From the NCBI RefSeq assembly GCF_037450285.1, contig NZ_JAQISN010000005.1, forward strand, positions 248,001-312,000: DNA of 64,000 bases. Direction: 5' to 3'. Source of the DNA: Erwinia sp. SLM-02. Its GTDB lineage: Bacteria > Pseudomonadota > Gammaproteobacteria > Enterobacterales > Enterobacteriaceae. Positions 18,615 through 27,022 of this stretch are shown piece by piece. The translations under genes and the position numbers were made by a program. The notes below the pieces were generated by a model that made no database searches, was not told the origin of the DNA, and saw only the letters and a list, made by a program, of their open reading frames with translations. Position 1 is the stretch's first letter; every line of letters begins with the position of its first letter.

Positions 18615-19475
18615 TTAATCCAGCCTCGTGTGCGTGCGGCGCAGCAGGGCATCGCCCAGCAGGTTGCAGCCGATCACCAGAGCGGCAATCACCAGCCCCG
18701 GATAGAGCACCAGCCACTGCGACAGCAGCATATAGGAGCGCCCTTCACCAATCAGATTACCCAGCGTCGGCGTGGGTGGCTGAATCCCCATACCGAGAAA
18801 TCCAACCGAGGCTTCCAGCACGATCAGCCGGGGAATATCCAGCGTCAGCAGCACGACCAGCGGGGTAAACAGATTCGGCAGAATGTGGCGGAACAGGATG
18901 CGCAGGGTTGAAAAATCCATCGCCCGCGCCGCCTGTATATATTCCAGCTCGCGGATTTCCAGCGTTTTGGCGCGGGCCACGCGGGCATAGATCGCCCAGC
19001 TGGTGCAGCCCATAATCACAATGATATTGGTCAGCGACGCCCCCATCAGGGCAATCACCAGCAGGATCAGCAAAATAAACGGAATGGCCAGCTGGATGTC
19101 GATCAGGCGCATCAGCAGCGCATCGACCCAGCCGCCAAGATAGCCCGCCACCATCCCCAGCGTGGTGCCGATGACCGCGCCGATCAGCGCCGCCAGCACC
19201 ACCACCAGCAGCGAAAGCCGCGTGCCGGAAAGTATGCGCGACAGCAGATCGCGGCCCAGCTGGTCGGTGCCCAGCCAGTGGGTACCCTGCGCGCCGGGGC
19301 TACCCGGCGGCAGGAAGATTTCCAGCAGATTATTACTTAACGCATCGGGCAGAGGCAGCCACGGCGACAGCAGTGCGGCGGCGATAACCGCGACCAGCAG
19401 GGTCGCGCCAATCACGGCATCCCCATAGATCAGTCGCCTTGGGCGACGGCGCAGCACGGCGGTCGGTGCAATCAT
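18615..19475 (-). CDS. ABC importer inner-membrane permease, DppC/GsiD type
   Basis: This is the second permease, 286 residues, with the DppC N-terminal feature HWLGTDQLGRDLLSRIL before the helices and the EAA loop YIQAARAMDFSTLRILFRHILPN. It overlaps the binding-protein stop by four bases (ATGA) and forms a pore with the DppB-type partner. Confidence 0.9.
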   Translation of the reverse strand: MIAPTAVLRRRPRRLIYGDAVIGATLLVAVIAAALLSPWLPLPDALSNNLLEIFLPPGSPGAQGTHWLGTDQLGRDLLSRILSGTRLSLLVVVLAALIGAVIGTTLGMVAGYLGGWVDALLMRLIDIQLAIPFILLILLVIALMGASLTNIIVIMGCTSWAIYARVARAKTLEIRELEYIQAARAMDFSTLRILFRHILPNLFTPLVVLLTLDIPRLIVLEASVGFLGMGIQPPTPTLGNLIGEGRSYMLLSQWLVLYPGLVIAALVIGCNLLGDALLRRTHTRLD

Positions 19476-20965
19476 TTCAGCCTCAGGTCATACAGGGGGA
19501 TGCGGGCATCCACGCGGCCTTTGAACACCAGCGAATTGCTGTGCGCGTAAAGGGTATCCTCGCGATACAGCGGCAGCAGCGGCTGCTGGTCGGCGACGCG
19601 CTGCTGGATCTGCTCCAGCACCTTTTTACGCGCTGCGGGATCAACAATCTGGCGGCTCTGGTCAAGCAGCTTGTCGAGTTCGGCATCATGCACGGTGGAG
19701 TAAGGCTCGCCGCTGCGCAGGATCGGGAACAGCGCGGCGTCGGCATCCAGGGTCTGCGTTGAACCCCAGGCCAGCATATAGACCGGAGCCTGCTTCTGCG
19801 CCGCCACCTGCTGGGTGTAGACCGACCACTCCGGCACTTCCAGCTGGGCTTTCACGCCGATGGCCGCCAGATCCTGCACGATGGCCTGCGCCACGTCGGC
19901 GCTGGCGATATAGCGGCGCGGTGCCTGGAAGCGCAGGGTGAAGCCGTTCGGGTAACCGGCTTCCGCCAGCAGGGACTTCGCTTTTGCCACGTCCTGCACG
20001 GTGGCCGGCACCGGCAGATAGCCAAAGTCATTCGCCCCGGCGGTGGTGCCGGTCGGCGTACCGAATCCGTGCAGCAGCTGCTGGGTATAGGCCTGGCGGT
20101 TCAGCGCCAGCGACAGGGCCTGGCGAACGCGCACGTCGTTAAGCGGTTTTTCCTCATCCTTCAGGCCAAGATAGATGGTCAGGCCCCCGCCTTTCACCTG
20201 CTCCAGTTCCACGTTCGGGCGATTTTTCAGCGCCGGAACCAGATCGGCCGGTACGTTCTCAATCAGCTGGACTTCGCCGGTCAGCAGCGCGGTCAGGCGC
20301 GCGGTCGCTTCCGGGATCGGACGCCAGGTGACCTTATCGATGGTCGGTTTACCGCGCCAGTAAGTGTCATTGGCAACCATCACCACTTTTTCATCCGGAA
20401 TAAAGCTTTCCAGCCTGTAGGCACCGCTGCCGACCGGCTTACGGGCAAACTCGCTGGCCCCGACTTTCTTCACGTAGGCAGGCGGGACGATATAGGCCGG
20501 ATAGCGGCTCATCCGCGTTGGCAGCAGCGGATCCGGGCCGTTGGTGGTAATGCGGACCTGATTATCGCCGACTGCCTCAACGGATTTAATCGTGCGGATG
20601 TAGGAGATGGTCGGCGCGTGATTAGCGGGGTCGAGAATACGGTCGATGGAGAACTTCACCGCTTCGGCATTCACCGGCTCGCCGTCGGTAAATTTCACGC
20701 CCGGGCGCAGGGTGAACAGCCAGGTGGTGGCGTCGAGGGCTTTCCATTCGGTAGCCAGGCCCGGCTGCAGCGACATGTCGTCCCCGCGACGCACCAGGGT
20801 ATCGAAGATATTATCCACCAGCGTGGCGGATTCTTTCAGAAAACCGGGATCCATCGCCGTGGCGGATGCCGCCTGGCCAATGGTGATCTCCGCCGCCTGC
20901 ACACCGGCGGGCAGCAGAGCAAAAAGCAATGCGGTAGTGGCAAACTTCACTGCAGGTAGTCTCAT
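19472..20965 (-). CDS. Periplasmic solute-binding protein, family 5 (peptide/opine type)
   Basis: This secreted receptor delivers substrate to the ABC importer. The start MRLPAVKFATTALLFALL has GGGAAAAC upstream and gives a clean signal peptide ending ...AGVQAAE, so it is preferred to an ATG nine codons earlier. The mature part has family-5 signs: MDPGFLKESATLVDNIFDTLVRR, a LRPGVKFTDGEPVNAEAVKFS block near 80, and the hinge GYLPVPATVQDVAKAKSLLAEAGYP. The protein has 497 residues. First gene of a seven-gene operon through the sulfurtransferase, it has a palindromic operator upstream shared with the left end. The ligand is unknown; a short peptide or modified amino acid is likely. Confidence 0.9.
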   Translation of the reverse strand: MRLPAVKFATTALLFALLPAGVQAAEITIGQAASATAMDPGFLKESATLVDNIFDTLVRRGDDMSLQPGLATEWKALDATTWLFTLRPGVKFTDGEPVNAEAVKFSIDRILDPANHAPTISYIRTIKSVEAVGDNQVRITTNGPDPLLPTRMSRYPAYIVPPAYVKKVGASEFARKPVGSGAYRLESFIPDEKVVMVANDTYWRGKPTIDKVTWRPIPEATARLTALLTGEVQLIENVPADLVPALKNRPNVELEQVKGGGLTIYLGLKDEEKPLNDVRVRQALSLALNRQAYTQQLLHGFGTPTGTTAGANDFGYLPVPATVQDVAKAKSLLAEAGYPNGFTLRFQAPRRYIASADVAQAIVQDLAAIGVKAQLEVPEWSVYTQQVAAQKQAPVYMLAWGSTQTLDADAALFPILRSGEPYSTVHDAELDKLLDQSRQIVDPAARKKVLEQIQQRVADQQPLLPLYREDTLYAHSNSLVFKGRVDARIPLYDLRLK

Positions 20966-21037
20966 AACGTTTTCCCAAATTGCCATCGGCAAGGTAGTGA
21001 AAAGAGTGAATACTGTGAGGACAATGCTGTGTTTTTG

Positions 21038-21054
21038 TAATACATGATATATCC
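21038..21054. promoter_or_regulatory. Right boundary operator of the peptide/sulfur unit
   Basis: TAATACATGATATATCC lies in the divergent gap between the binding protein and the GntR gene. It is the reverse complement of the site at 11873-11889 with two mismatches. It probably binds the adjacent GntR regulator and could control both divergent promoters. Confidence 0.75.
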
Positions 21055-21129
21055 TATAATCAGGTTGAGTAGCAATAAAACATTAAAATTAAATAACCAT
21101 TTGCGATATCCGGGAAAGGACTAAACAGC

Positions 21130-21795
21130 ATGATTGAGATGGAAAAAGCGCAGCGAATGAGCCTGACCGCGCAGATTGAATCCACGCTGCGCAGCGCGCT
21201 GATTGTGGGGAAGTTGAAGCCGGGTGCCAGGCTGGTGACCCGCGATCTGGCGGCACAGCTGGGGACCAGCATCACGCCGGTGCGCGAAGCGCTGCTGCGT
21301 CTGGTTTCCGCCGGGGCGCTGGACGCCACGCCCGCTGCGGCGTTTCTGGTGCCGGAGATCTCGCTGGCGCGCTATCAGGAGATTACGCTGATCCGTAAGC
21401 AGCTTGAAGGGTTGGCGGTAAGGACCGCCGCGCCGCTGGTGACGAAAAAGCAGCTGACGGCGTTAAAAAAACTCTGCACGCGCTTTATGCAGGCCAAGCT
21501 GAACGGTGACGTTGAAACGGCGCTGGAAGCCAACCGCGCGTTTCGGTTTACGCTCTACGCCTGTGCGAAAATGCCGACGCTGGAGGCGATCATTGAGCAG
21601 CTGTGGGTGCAGATTGGCCCCTGCTTTAACTATCTCTACCCGCAGTCAACGGAGATGGCGCAGGGGCATCATAACTACGACCTGCTGCTGGACGCGTTAG
21701 AGACGGGCGATGGGGAAACCTGCGAAAAGCTGATTCTGAAAGCGATCGATGACGGCGCGGAAATTCTGACCGACCACTATTTCAAAAAGGCTTAG
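21130..21795 (+). CDS. GntR-family (FCD) transcriptional regulator
   Basis: This is a predicted regulator of the peptide/sulfur unit, 221 residues. An N-terminal winged helix (about 12-75) includes LAAQLGTSITPVREALLRL, typical of FadR/FCD members. An all-helical C-terminal ligand domain follows (about 85-215). It is divergent from the binding-protein operon, and the palindrome in the gap recurs at the far end of the unit, the arrangement expected of a local regulator. The ATG at 21130 follows GGGAAAGGA. Its 3' end overlaps fhuB by four bases in convergent orientation. The effector is unknown. Confidence 0.88.
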   Translation: MIEMEKAQRMSLTAQIESTLRSALIVGKLKPGARLVTRDLAAQLGTSITPVREALLRLVSAGALDATPAAAFLVPEISLARYQEITLIRKQLEGLAVRTAAPLVTKKQLTALKKLCTRFMQAKLNGDVETALEANRAFRFTLYACAKMPTLEAIIEQLWVQIGPCFNYLYPQSTEMAQGHHNYDLLLDALETGDGETCEKLILKAIDDGAEILTDHYFKKA

Positions 21796-23714
21796 CGGCT
21801 CGCCTTCCTGGAAAACTGCCACAGAAACCAGGGCGCACCGATAAACGCGGTGAGCAGCCCGGCGGAAACCGGCCAGGGCCAGGCGATATTGCGCCCCAGC
21901 CAGTCGGCCAGCACCATCAGCGTTCCGCCAATCAGCGCGGCGGCACAGAGCTGATGGCGCAGCGCCCGCGCGCCCAGCGACCTGGCGCACTGCGGGGCCA
22001 GCAGGCCGATAAAGCTCAGCGGCCCCACCAGCAGCGTCCCGGCGGCGGTGAGCAGGGATATCAGCAGCAGCACCAGCAGGTTAGTCCGGCGCAGGCTGAC
22101 TCCCAGCGACTGCGCGGTTAGCTGGCCGAGGCCGAGAAGCTGCAGCCAGCGCTGCATCAGCAGCGCCAGCGGGCACAGCACGGCAGCGGCAATCACCGAT
22201 TCAACGGCCATGTGCACATCAATCCCGGCGGTAGAACCGGTGCTCCAGTTCAGCAGCATCAGGGCACGCGGATCCCCGCTCAGCATCAGGATCGTATTCA
22301 GCGCCCCGGCGAGGCTGGTCAGGCTCAAGCCGATCAGCACCACCTTCTGCGGGTTAAACCGGCTGCGTGCGCCAAACACAAACAGCAGCAGCATCGCCAG
22401 CAGGCTGCCCGCTATCGCCGGGGCGAGCATCATGGTCATCGGCAGCGGCGTCAGCAGCACGGTCAGCAGCACCGCCAGCGCGGCACCGCTGCTGATACCG
22501 GTCAGCTCCGGGCTGGCCATGACGTTGCCGGTCAGCCGCTGGATCAGCACGCCCGCACAGGCCAGCATCATCCCGGCACAGAGCGCACCGGTTATTCTCG
22601 GCCAGCGCCAGGCCAGCAGGTGTGAGGTCAGCGCGCCCGGCGGTTCCCGGTTAAGCCACAGCGAGGCGGGCAGCGCCAGCGCTAACAGCAGCAGCAGAAT
22701 GCCCAGCTGACGGATTTTAAAATCGGCGACGGCCGGGCCGGCAGGCTGCACGACGGGCGATCCCGTTACCCGCTGGCGTAACAGCAGTACCAGCAGCAGC
22801 GGTGCGCTGAGCAGAGCGGTGACCGCCCCCGCCGGAATATCCCCGGCGGCGGGGGAAAAATGCAGCGCCAGCTGATCGACCAGCGTCAGCATCACCGCGC
22901 CGGACAGCACCGTGACGAAGAGCTGATGCTGAAAGCGCCGGATGCCGCTGGCCCTGACGATGGCAGGCGCGGCCAGGCCGATAAAGCTGATAATCCCCAC
23001 CTGGCTGGTGATGATGGCACTGAGCACCACCGCCACGCTCAGCGCCGCAATGCGCACCTTCACCACCGAAATCCCCAGCGCGCTGGCCTGCTGCTCCGAC
23101 AGGCCTAGAACGGTCAGCGGCCTGTTCAACAGCAGGCTGATAAACAGTGCTGCGCACAGCGCGAGCGCCAGCACAATACCGCTCCGCCAGCCGCTTTGCG
23201 TTAACGCACCGGCCTGCCAGCTGAACAGATCGCTGAGGTAGTCGTGATTAAAAAGCACCAGCAGGGTATTCAGCGAGTTGCCGTACAGGCTGAGCACCAT
23301 CCCCACCAGGATCACGCTGAGCGGTGCGAAGCGACGACCGGCGGCGAGTTTCATTAACAGCAGAACGGCGATTGCCGAGCCGCAGAGCGCCATAACGGGC
23401 AGGCCGAGGGTCAGCAGACCGGGCGCGAAGACCAGGGCGGCGGACATCGCCAGGTTAGCCCCGGCGGCCACGCCAAGCGTGCCCGGCTCCGCCAGCGGAT
23501 TTTGCAGCACCTGCTGAAACAGTAATCCGGCCAGCGCCAGGCCCGCGCCGCACAGCAGGCTGACCGCAACGCGCGGCAGAAAGCTCTGGTCCAGCAGCAG
23601 GCTTGAAAGCGACGGCGGGTAGCGTGCCATCAGCGCGAAATAATTGATCGCCACGCAGGCCAGCGCGGCGGCAAAGCAGAGAAGCAGAATAACGGCGGCG
23701 GTAACGGACTTCAT
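21792..23714 (-). CDS. fhuB: FhuB-like ferric hydroxamate ABC permease (fused double permease)
   Basis: This is the inner-membrane pore for iron(III)-hydroxamate siderophores. Its 640 residues hold two homologous ten-helix halves joined in one chain, as in FhuB (about 660). Each half has the FecCD-type block: ALAGLLFQQVLQNPLAEPGTLG in the first half and ACAGVLIQRLTGNVMASPELTG in the second, plus ISFIGLAAP and LSFIGLLAP. It overlaps fhuD by four bases. No fhuC-type ATPase gene lies beside it, so it must use an ATPase encoded elsewhere. Confidence 0.92.
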   Translation of the reverse strand: MKSVTAAVILLLCFAAALACVAINYFALMARYPPSLSSLLLDQSFLPRVAVSLLCGAGLALAGLLFQQVLQNPLAEPGTLGVAAGANLAMSAALVFAPGLLTLGLPVMALCGSAIAVLLLMKLAAGRRFAPLSVILVGMVLSLYGNSLNTLLVLFNHDYLSDLFSWQAGALTQSGWRSGIVLALALCAALFISLLLNRPLTVLGLSEQQASALGISVVKVRIAALSVAVVLSAIITSQVGIISFIGLAAPAIVRASGIRRFQHQLFVTVLSGAVMLTLVDQLALHFSPAAGDIPAGAVTALLSAPLLLVLLLRQRVTGSPVVQPAGPAVADFKIRQLGILLLLLALALPASLWLNREPPGALTSHLLAWRWPRITGALCAGMMLACAGVLIQRLTGNVMASPELTGISSGAALAVLLTVLLTPLPMTMMLAPAIAGSLLAMLLLFVFGARSRFNPQKVVLIGLSLTSLAGALNTILMLSGDPRALMLLNWSTGSTAGIDVHMAVESVIAAAVLCPLALLMQRWLQLLGLGQLTAQSLGVSLRRTNLLVLLLISLLTAAGTLLVGPLSFIGLLAPQCARSLGARALRHQLCAAALIGGTLMVLADWLGRNIAWPWPVSAGLLTAFIGAPWFLWQFSRKASR

Positions 23715-24595
23715 TGCTCCGCCTCCAGCGCCCGGGTCATATCCCCGGCCAGCGCCAGCCCGGTCGCCAGTCCGCCAAACGGGAAAAAACGGTCCAGATG
23801 CGTGACGCGGTCACTTTTAAGCAGCGGCAGCTGCTGCCACAGGCCGTCGGGCTGCCTGGCGCGCCTCAGCCGCGTCATCACCGTGGGCAGCTCGGTGTAA
23901 AACAGCCGGTCGCAGGGCAGATCCGCCAGTTCCTCGATGCGTACACGGGCAATGTGCGCAGCGTTGACCGCTTTTTGCCAGGCGTTACGCAGGCCAAGCT
24001 GGCGGATAACCGCATCCGCCAGGCTGCCGCGGCCGTAGATCGTCGCGTACCTGCCGTCCTGATCCAGCACCATCACCAGCACCCGCGCCTGCTGGCGTGC
24101 CGCGAGACGCAGGCGTAAGTCGTTGAGTTCCCCCGCCACCAGCTGCAGCCAGCGCGTGGCGGCGGCCTCAGCGCCAAGCCGCCGCCCGGTTTGCTGCGTC
24201 CAGTCGTGCAGCGCCTGCCACGGTTTGCCCGAGGCATACCAGGCCGTGACCGTTTCCAGCGGGGCAATGGCCGCCATTTTGGCCATCACCGGCGCGGAAA
24301 GCACATCGCTGATAATCAGCGATGGCCGCAGGGCGTCGAGCAGTTCCATATTGGGTTCCCAGAACGGCCCGATGTCCTGTACGCTGGCAGGCAACGCCGG
24401 CTGCGGGATGCGCCGGCGAAAATAGCCGGTGTCCGAAATCGCCAGCGGCGTCACGCCGATACTGAGCAGCGTTTCCGCCGCCGCCCAGTTAATCGCCACG
24501 ATACGCTGCGGGTTCACCGTCGGCAAACCCGCACGCGCCGCCAGCGGCAGCATCAGCAGCATTTTCAGACAGCCACGGCGGCTGAACCCGGACAT
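23711..24595 (-). CDS. fhuD: FhuD-like periplasmic ferric siderophore binding protein
   Basis: This periplasmic carrier passes a hydroxamate siderophore from the receptor to FhuB. It has 294 residues, close to E. coli FhuD (296). The N-terminus FSRRGCLKMLLMLPLAARA has a twin-arginine motif, and FhuD is a known Tat substrate. The helical-backbone binding-protein fold shows RIVAINWAAAETLLSIGVTPLAI and DALRPSLIIS. The start shares a base with the receptor stop (TGATG). It is in one operon with the receptor and fhuB. Confidence 0.9.
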   Translation of the reverse strand: MSGFSRRGCLKMLLMLPLAARAGLPTVNPQRIVAINWAAAETLLSIGVTPLAISDTGYFRRRIPQPALPASVQDIGPFWEPNMELLDALRPSLIISDVLSAPVMAKMAAIAPLETVTAWYASGKPWQALHDWTQQTGRRLGAEAAATRWLQLVAGELNDLRLRLAARQQARVLVMVLDQDGRYATIYGRGSLADAVIRQLGLRNAWQKAVNAAHIARVRIEELADLPCDRLFYTELPTVMTRLRRARQPDGLWQQLPLLKSDRVTHLDRFFPFGGLATGLALAGDMTRALEAEQ

Positions 24596-26943
24596 CAGAA
24601 GTTCAGTTTCAGCGAGCCGATAAAGGTGCGCTCCTGGCCCGGGTAGCAGCTGGTATCACCGTCGCAGGTGCCCACGTAGTGGCGGTCAAACAGGTTCTGC
24701 ACGTTGACGCCGACCTGGATATTTTTGTTCACCTGGTATTTCGCACCGGCATCCACCAGGGTGAAGTTCTTAACCTGGACGGTGTTAGCGTTATCGCCGT
24801 ACATGCTGCCGACGTAGCGCACGCCGGAACTCAGCATCAGCCCGTCAAACAGCCCCTGATGGAAGCCGTAGTTGAGCCACGCGGAGGCCATGTTTTTCGG
24901 CACGTTCGCCTGCTGCTTACCTTCGTCGCCGTTGTTGCTTTTAGTGATTTCCGCATCCGTCCAGCTGTAAGACGCCAGCGCATCAAGGTTATCCGTCAGC
25001 TTCGCCTGGGTTTCCCACTCGATCCCACGGGAACGCACTTCGCCGGAGGCGATCTGATAGCCGGTTGCGCTGCCGTTGACGATCTCATTGGTCAGCACGT
25101 TGGATTTGGTGATTTCAAACGCGGCCAGGGTCATCAGCAGGTTGCTGTCCGGCTGGTATTTCACCCCCACCTCATACTGATGCGCCTTGCTGGGATCGAA
25201 GGTGCGGTTCTGGCTGTCGGTGCCGCTGTTAGGTACAAACGACTCGGCGTAGCTGATGTACGGTGCCACGCCGTTACCGAGCAGATAAGTCAGCCCCGCA
25301 CGGCCGGTCCAGGCGTCTTTATCGATCCACGAGGTGCTGCTGGTCAGGTTGTTCTGCGTGCGCATGCTGATATCGTCATGGCGCCCGCCCAGCGTTAACA
25401 GCCACTGGTCCGTCAGGCGGATTTGATCCTGCAGATAGACGCCCAGCTGCTGGGTGGTTTGATCGTTGTTGTTCACCGCGTTGGTCGGGTCGGCAATATC
25501 CAGCCCGTAGACCGGGTTGCTCAGGCTCAGGGCCGGTGCCACCGCGCTGAAGCGTTTGGCGTTCCCGTCCAGCCAGCTGTAATCCACCCCGGCCAGCAGC
25601 GTGTGCGCGACCGACGCCGTGTTGAAATCCATCTGCAGCTGGTTGTCGAGGTTAAAGGCCTTCATGTGCTCGTCAAACCGAATGGCGTTGCGCGAGACGC
25701 TGTCCGTGGTGAAGTCCGGATCGCCCGCCAGCAGGTTGTTTAAAATCGTGTCGGTCTGGCCGTAGCGCAGGTTCTGGCGGAACTTGACGCTTTCCGCCAG
25801 CTGCTGGCTGAATTCGTAGCCAACGCTGTACTGCTCCTGGCGGAAGCGGTTGTAGCTGTAGTCGCCCAGCAGCGTGTCGGTGGCTTTGCCGCCCGGCGTG
25901 GTGAGTACGGCGATGGTGCCGCCGGAGGTGTCGCGCAGGCAATCGGCACGCAGCGTCAGGCTGGTGTCCGCCGAGGGGATCCAGGTCACCGTTGGCGCCA
26001 GGTAAACGCGGTTGTCTTCCACGTGCGGCCCGTCGCGATACTGGAACTGGGTATCGCTGTCGCGCGCCAGGCCGACCACGCGATACAGCCACTCGCCGTC
26101 CTCGTCCAGCTTGTCGCTCATATCAAACTGTGCCTGGCGGCGGTTGAAATTCCCCAGCTGCACTTCCACTTCATGCACGCCGCGCGCGTCCGGCATTTTG
26201 CTGACGCGGTTGATAATCCCACCCGCATCGCCCAGGCCGAACAGCGTGGAAGAGGGGCCACGGACAACGTCCACGCGCTCCAGCGCGTAGGGCTCGGTGC
26301 GGAAATAGCTGTAGCTGTTGTTCAGCTGGCGCAGGCCGTCGCGATAGTCATTGGTGGTCAGGGCGTTGAAGCCGCGAATGTAAATCCAGTCGTAGCCCTT
26401 GGGGTCAACGCCGTAGGTTTCGGTTTTCACGCCCGGCACGTAGCGCAGCGCCTCGGTAACGGTCTGCACGTTCTGGCTATCCAGCTGCTGGCGGGTAATT
26501 ACCGACACCGACTGCGGCACTTCGATCAGCGGGGTATCGGTTTTGGTGGCGCTGAGGGTTTGCTGCGGCACGGCGTCGGCGTTATTCACGCTGGCGGTTA
26601 CGGTGAGCGTGCCGTCGGCCGAGGCGGAAGGGGTGACGGAGACGGTGCCGCCGATCAGCTTCCACGTCAGGCCGCTGCCGCTGAGCACGCGGTCCAGGGC
26701 GCTTTCCAGCGACAGGGTGCCGCTCACCGCCGGGGCCATTTTGCCGTCAAGCGATGCCGGTGCGGCAATCAGCTGAACGCCCGCCAGCCTCGCCAGCTGG
26801 TTCAGCGACGTTGACAGCGGCTGCGCGGGCAGAGAAACCGACAGGGCTGACGCCGCGTAAGTGCTGCAGACCGGCAGCGCTGCCGCAATCACCACGGCAA
26901 GGTGCTGTGTACGAAACGAGCGTAGAGCAGAAAAAACGGCCAT
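24595..26943 (-). CDS. TonB-dependent siderophore receptor with signalling (STN) domain
   Basis: This outer-membrane receptor (782 residues) imports a ferric siderophore and signals to FecR. A signal peptide (to about 30) is followed by an STN domain (about 38-100, LSTSLNQLARLAGVQLIA), which binds the FecR periplasmic part. A plug (about 125-240) has IEVPQSVSVIT and FGLGDAGGIINRVSK, and the barrel ends LKLNF. The late loop CDGDTSCYPGQERTF resembles the two-cysteine loop of ferrichrome/ferrioxamine receptors. Together with FhuD and FhuB downstream this argues for a hydroxamate ligand. A Fur box precedes the start, and fecIR lie just upstream. Confidence 0.9.
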   Translation of the reverse strand: MAVFSALRSFRTQHLAVVIAAALPVCSTYAASALSVSLPAQPLSTSLNQLARLAGVQLIAAPASLDGKMAPAVSGTLSLESALDRVLSGSGLTWKLIGGTVSVTPSASADGTLTVTASVNNADAVPQQTLSATKTDTPLIEVPQSVSVITRQQLDSQNVQTVTEALRYVPGVKTETYGVDPKGYDWIYIRGFNALTTNDYRDGLRQLNNSYSYFRTEPYALERVDVVRGPSSTLFGLGDAGGIINRVSKMPDARGVHEVEVQLGNFNRRQAQFDMSDKLDEDGEWLYRVVGLARDSDTQFQYRDGPHVEDNRVYLAPTVTWIPSADTSLTLRADCLRDTSGGTIAVLTTPGGKATDTLLGDYSYNRFRQEQYSVGYEFSQQLAESVKFRQNLRYGQTDTILNNLLAGDPDFTTDSVSRNAIRFDEHMKAFNLDNQLQMDFNTASVAHTLLAGVDYSWLDGNAKRFSAVAPALSLSNPVYGLDIADPTNAVNNNDQTTQQLGVYLQDQIRLTDQWLLTLGGRHDDISMRTQNNLTSSTSWIDKDAWTGRAGLTYLLGNGVAPYISYAESFVPNSGTDSQNRTFDPSKAHQYEVGVKYQPDSNLLMTLAAFEITKSNVLTNEIVNGSATGYQIASGEVRSRGIEWETQAKLTDNLDALASYSWTDAEITKSNNGDEGKQQANVPKNMASAWLNYGFHQGLFDGLMLSSGVRYVGSMYGDNANTVQVKNFTLVDAGAKYQVNKNIQVGVNVQNLFDRHYVGTCDGDTSCYPGQERTFIGSLKLNF

Positions 26944-26963
26944 TCATAATCCCCAGATTTAAG

Positions 26964-26982
26964 ATGAATAATAATCATTCTC
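26964..26982. promoter_or_regulatory. Fur box upstream of the siderophore receptor operon
   Basis: The stretch containing AATAATAATCATTCTC matches 14 of 19 Fur consensus positions and lies 20 bp before the receptor start, in the gap after fecR. Confidence 0.72.
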
Positions 26983-27022
26983 TTCTGAAGACGCAGCGCA
27001 CGGCTAAACCCTGACGTCCGTT

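Noticed and set aside
22860..23157. Several long antisense frames within fhuB and other GC-rich genes.
   Set aside because: They are shadows of third-position GC bias in the opposite strand and encode no known family.
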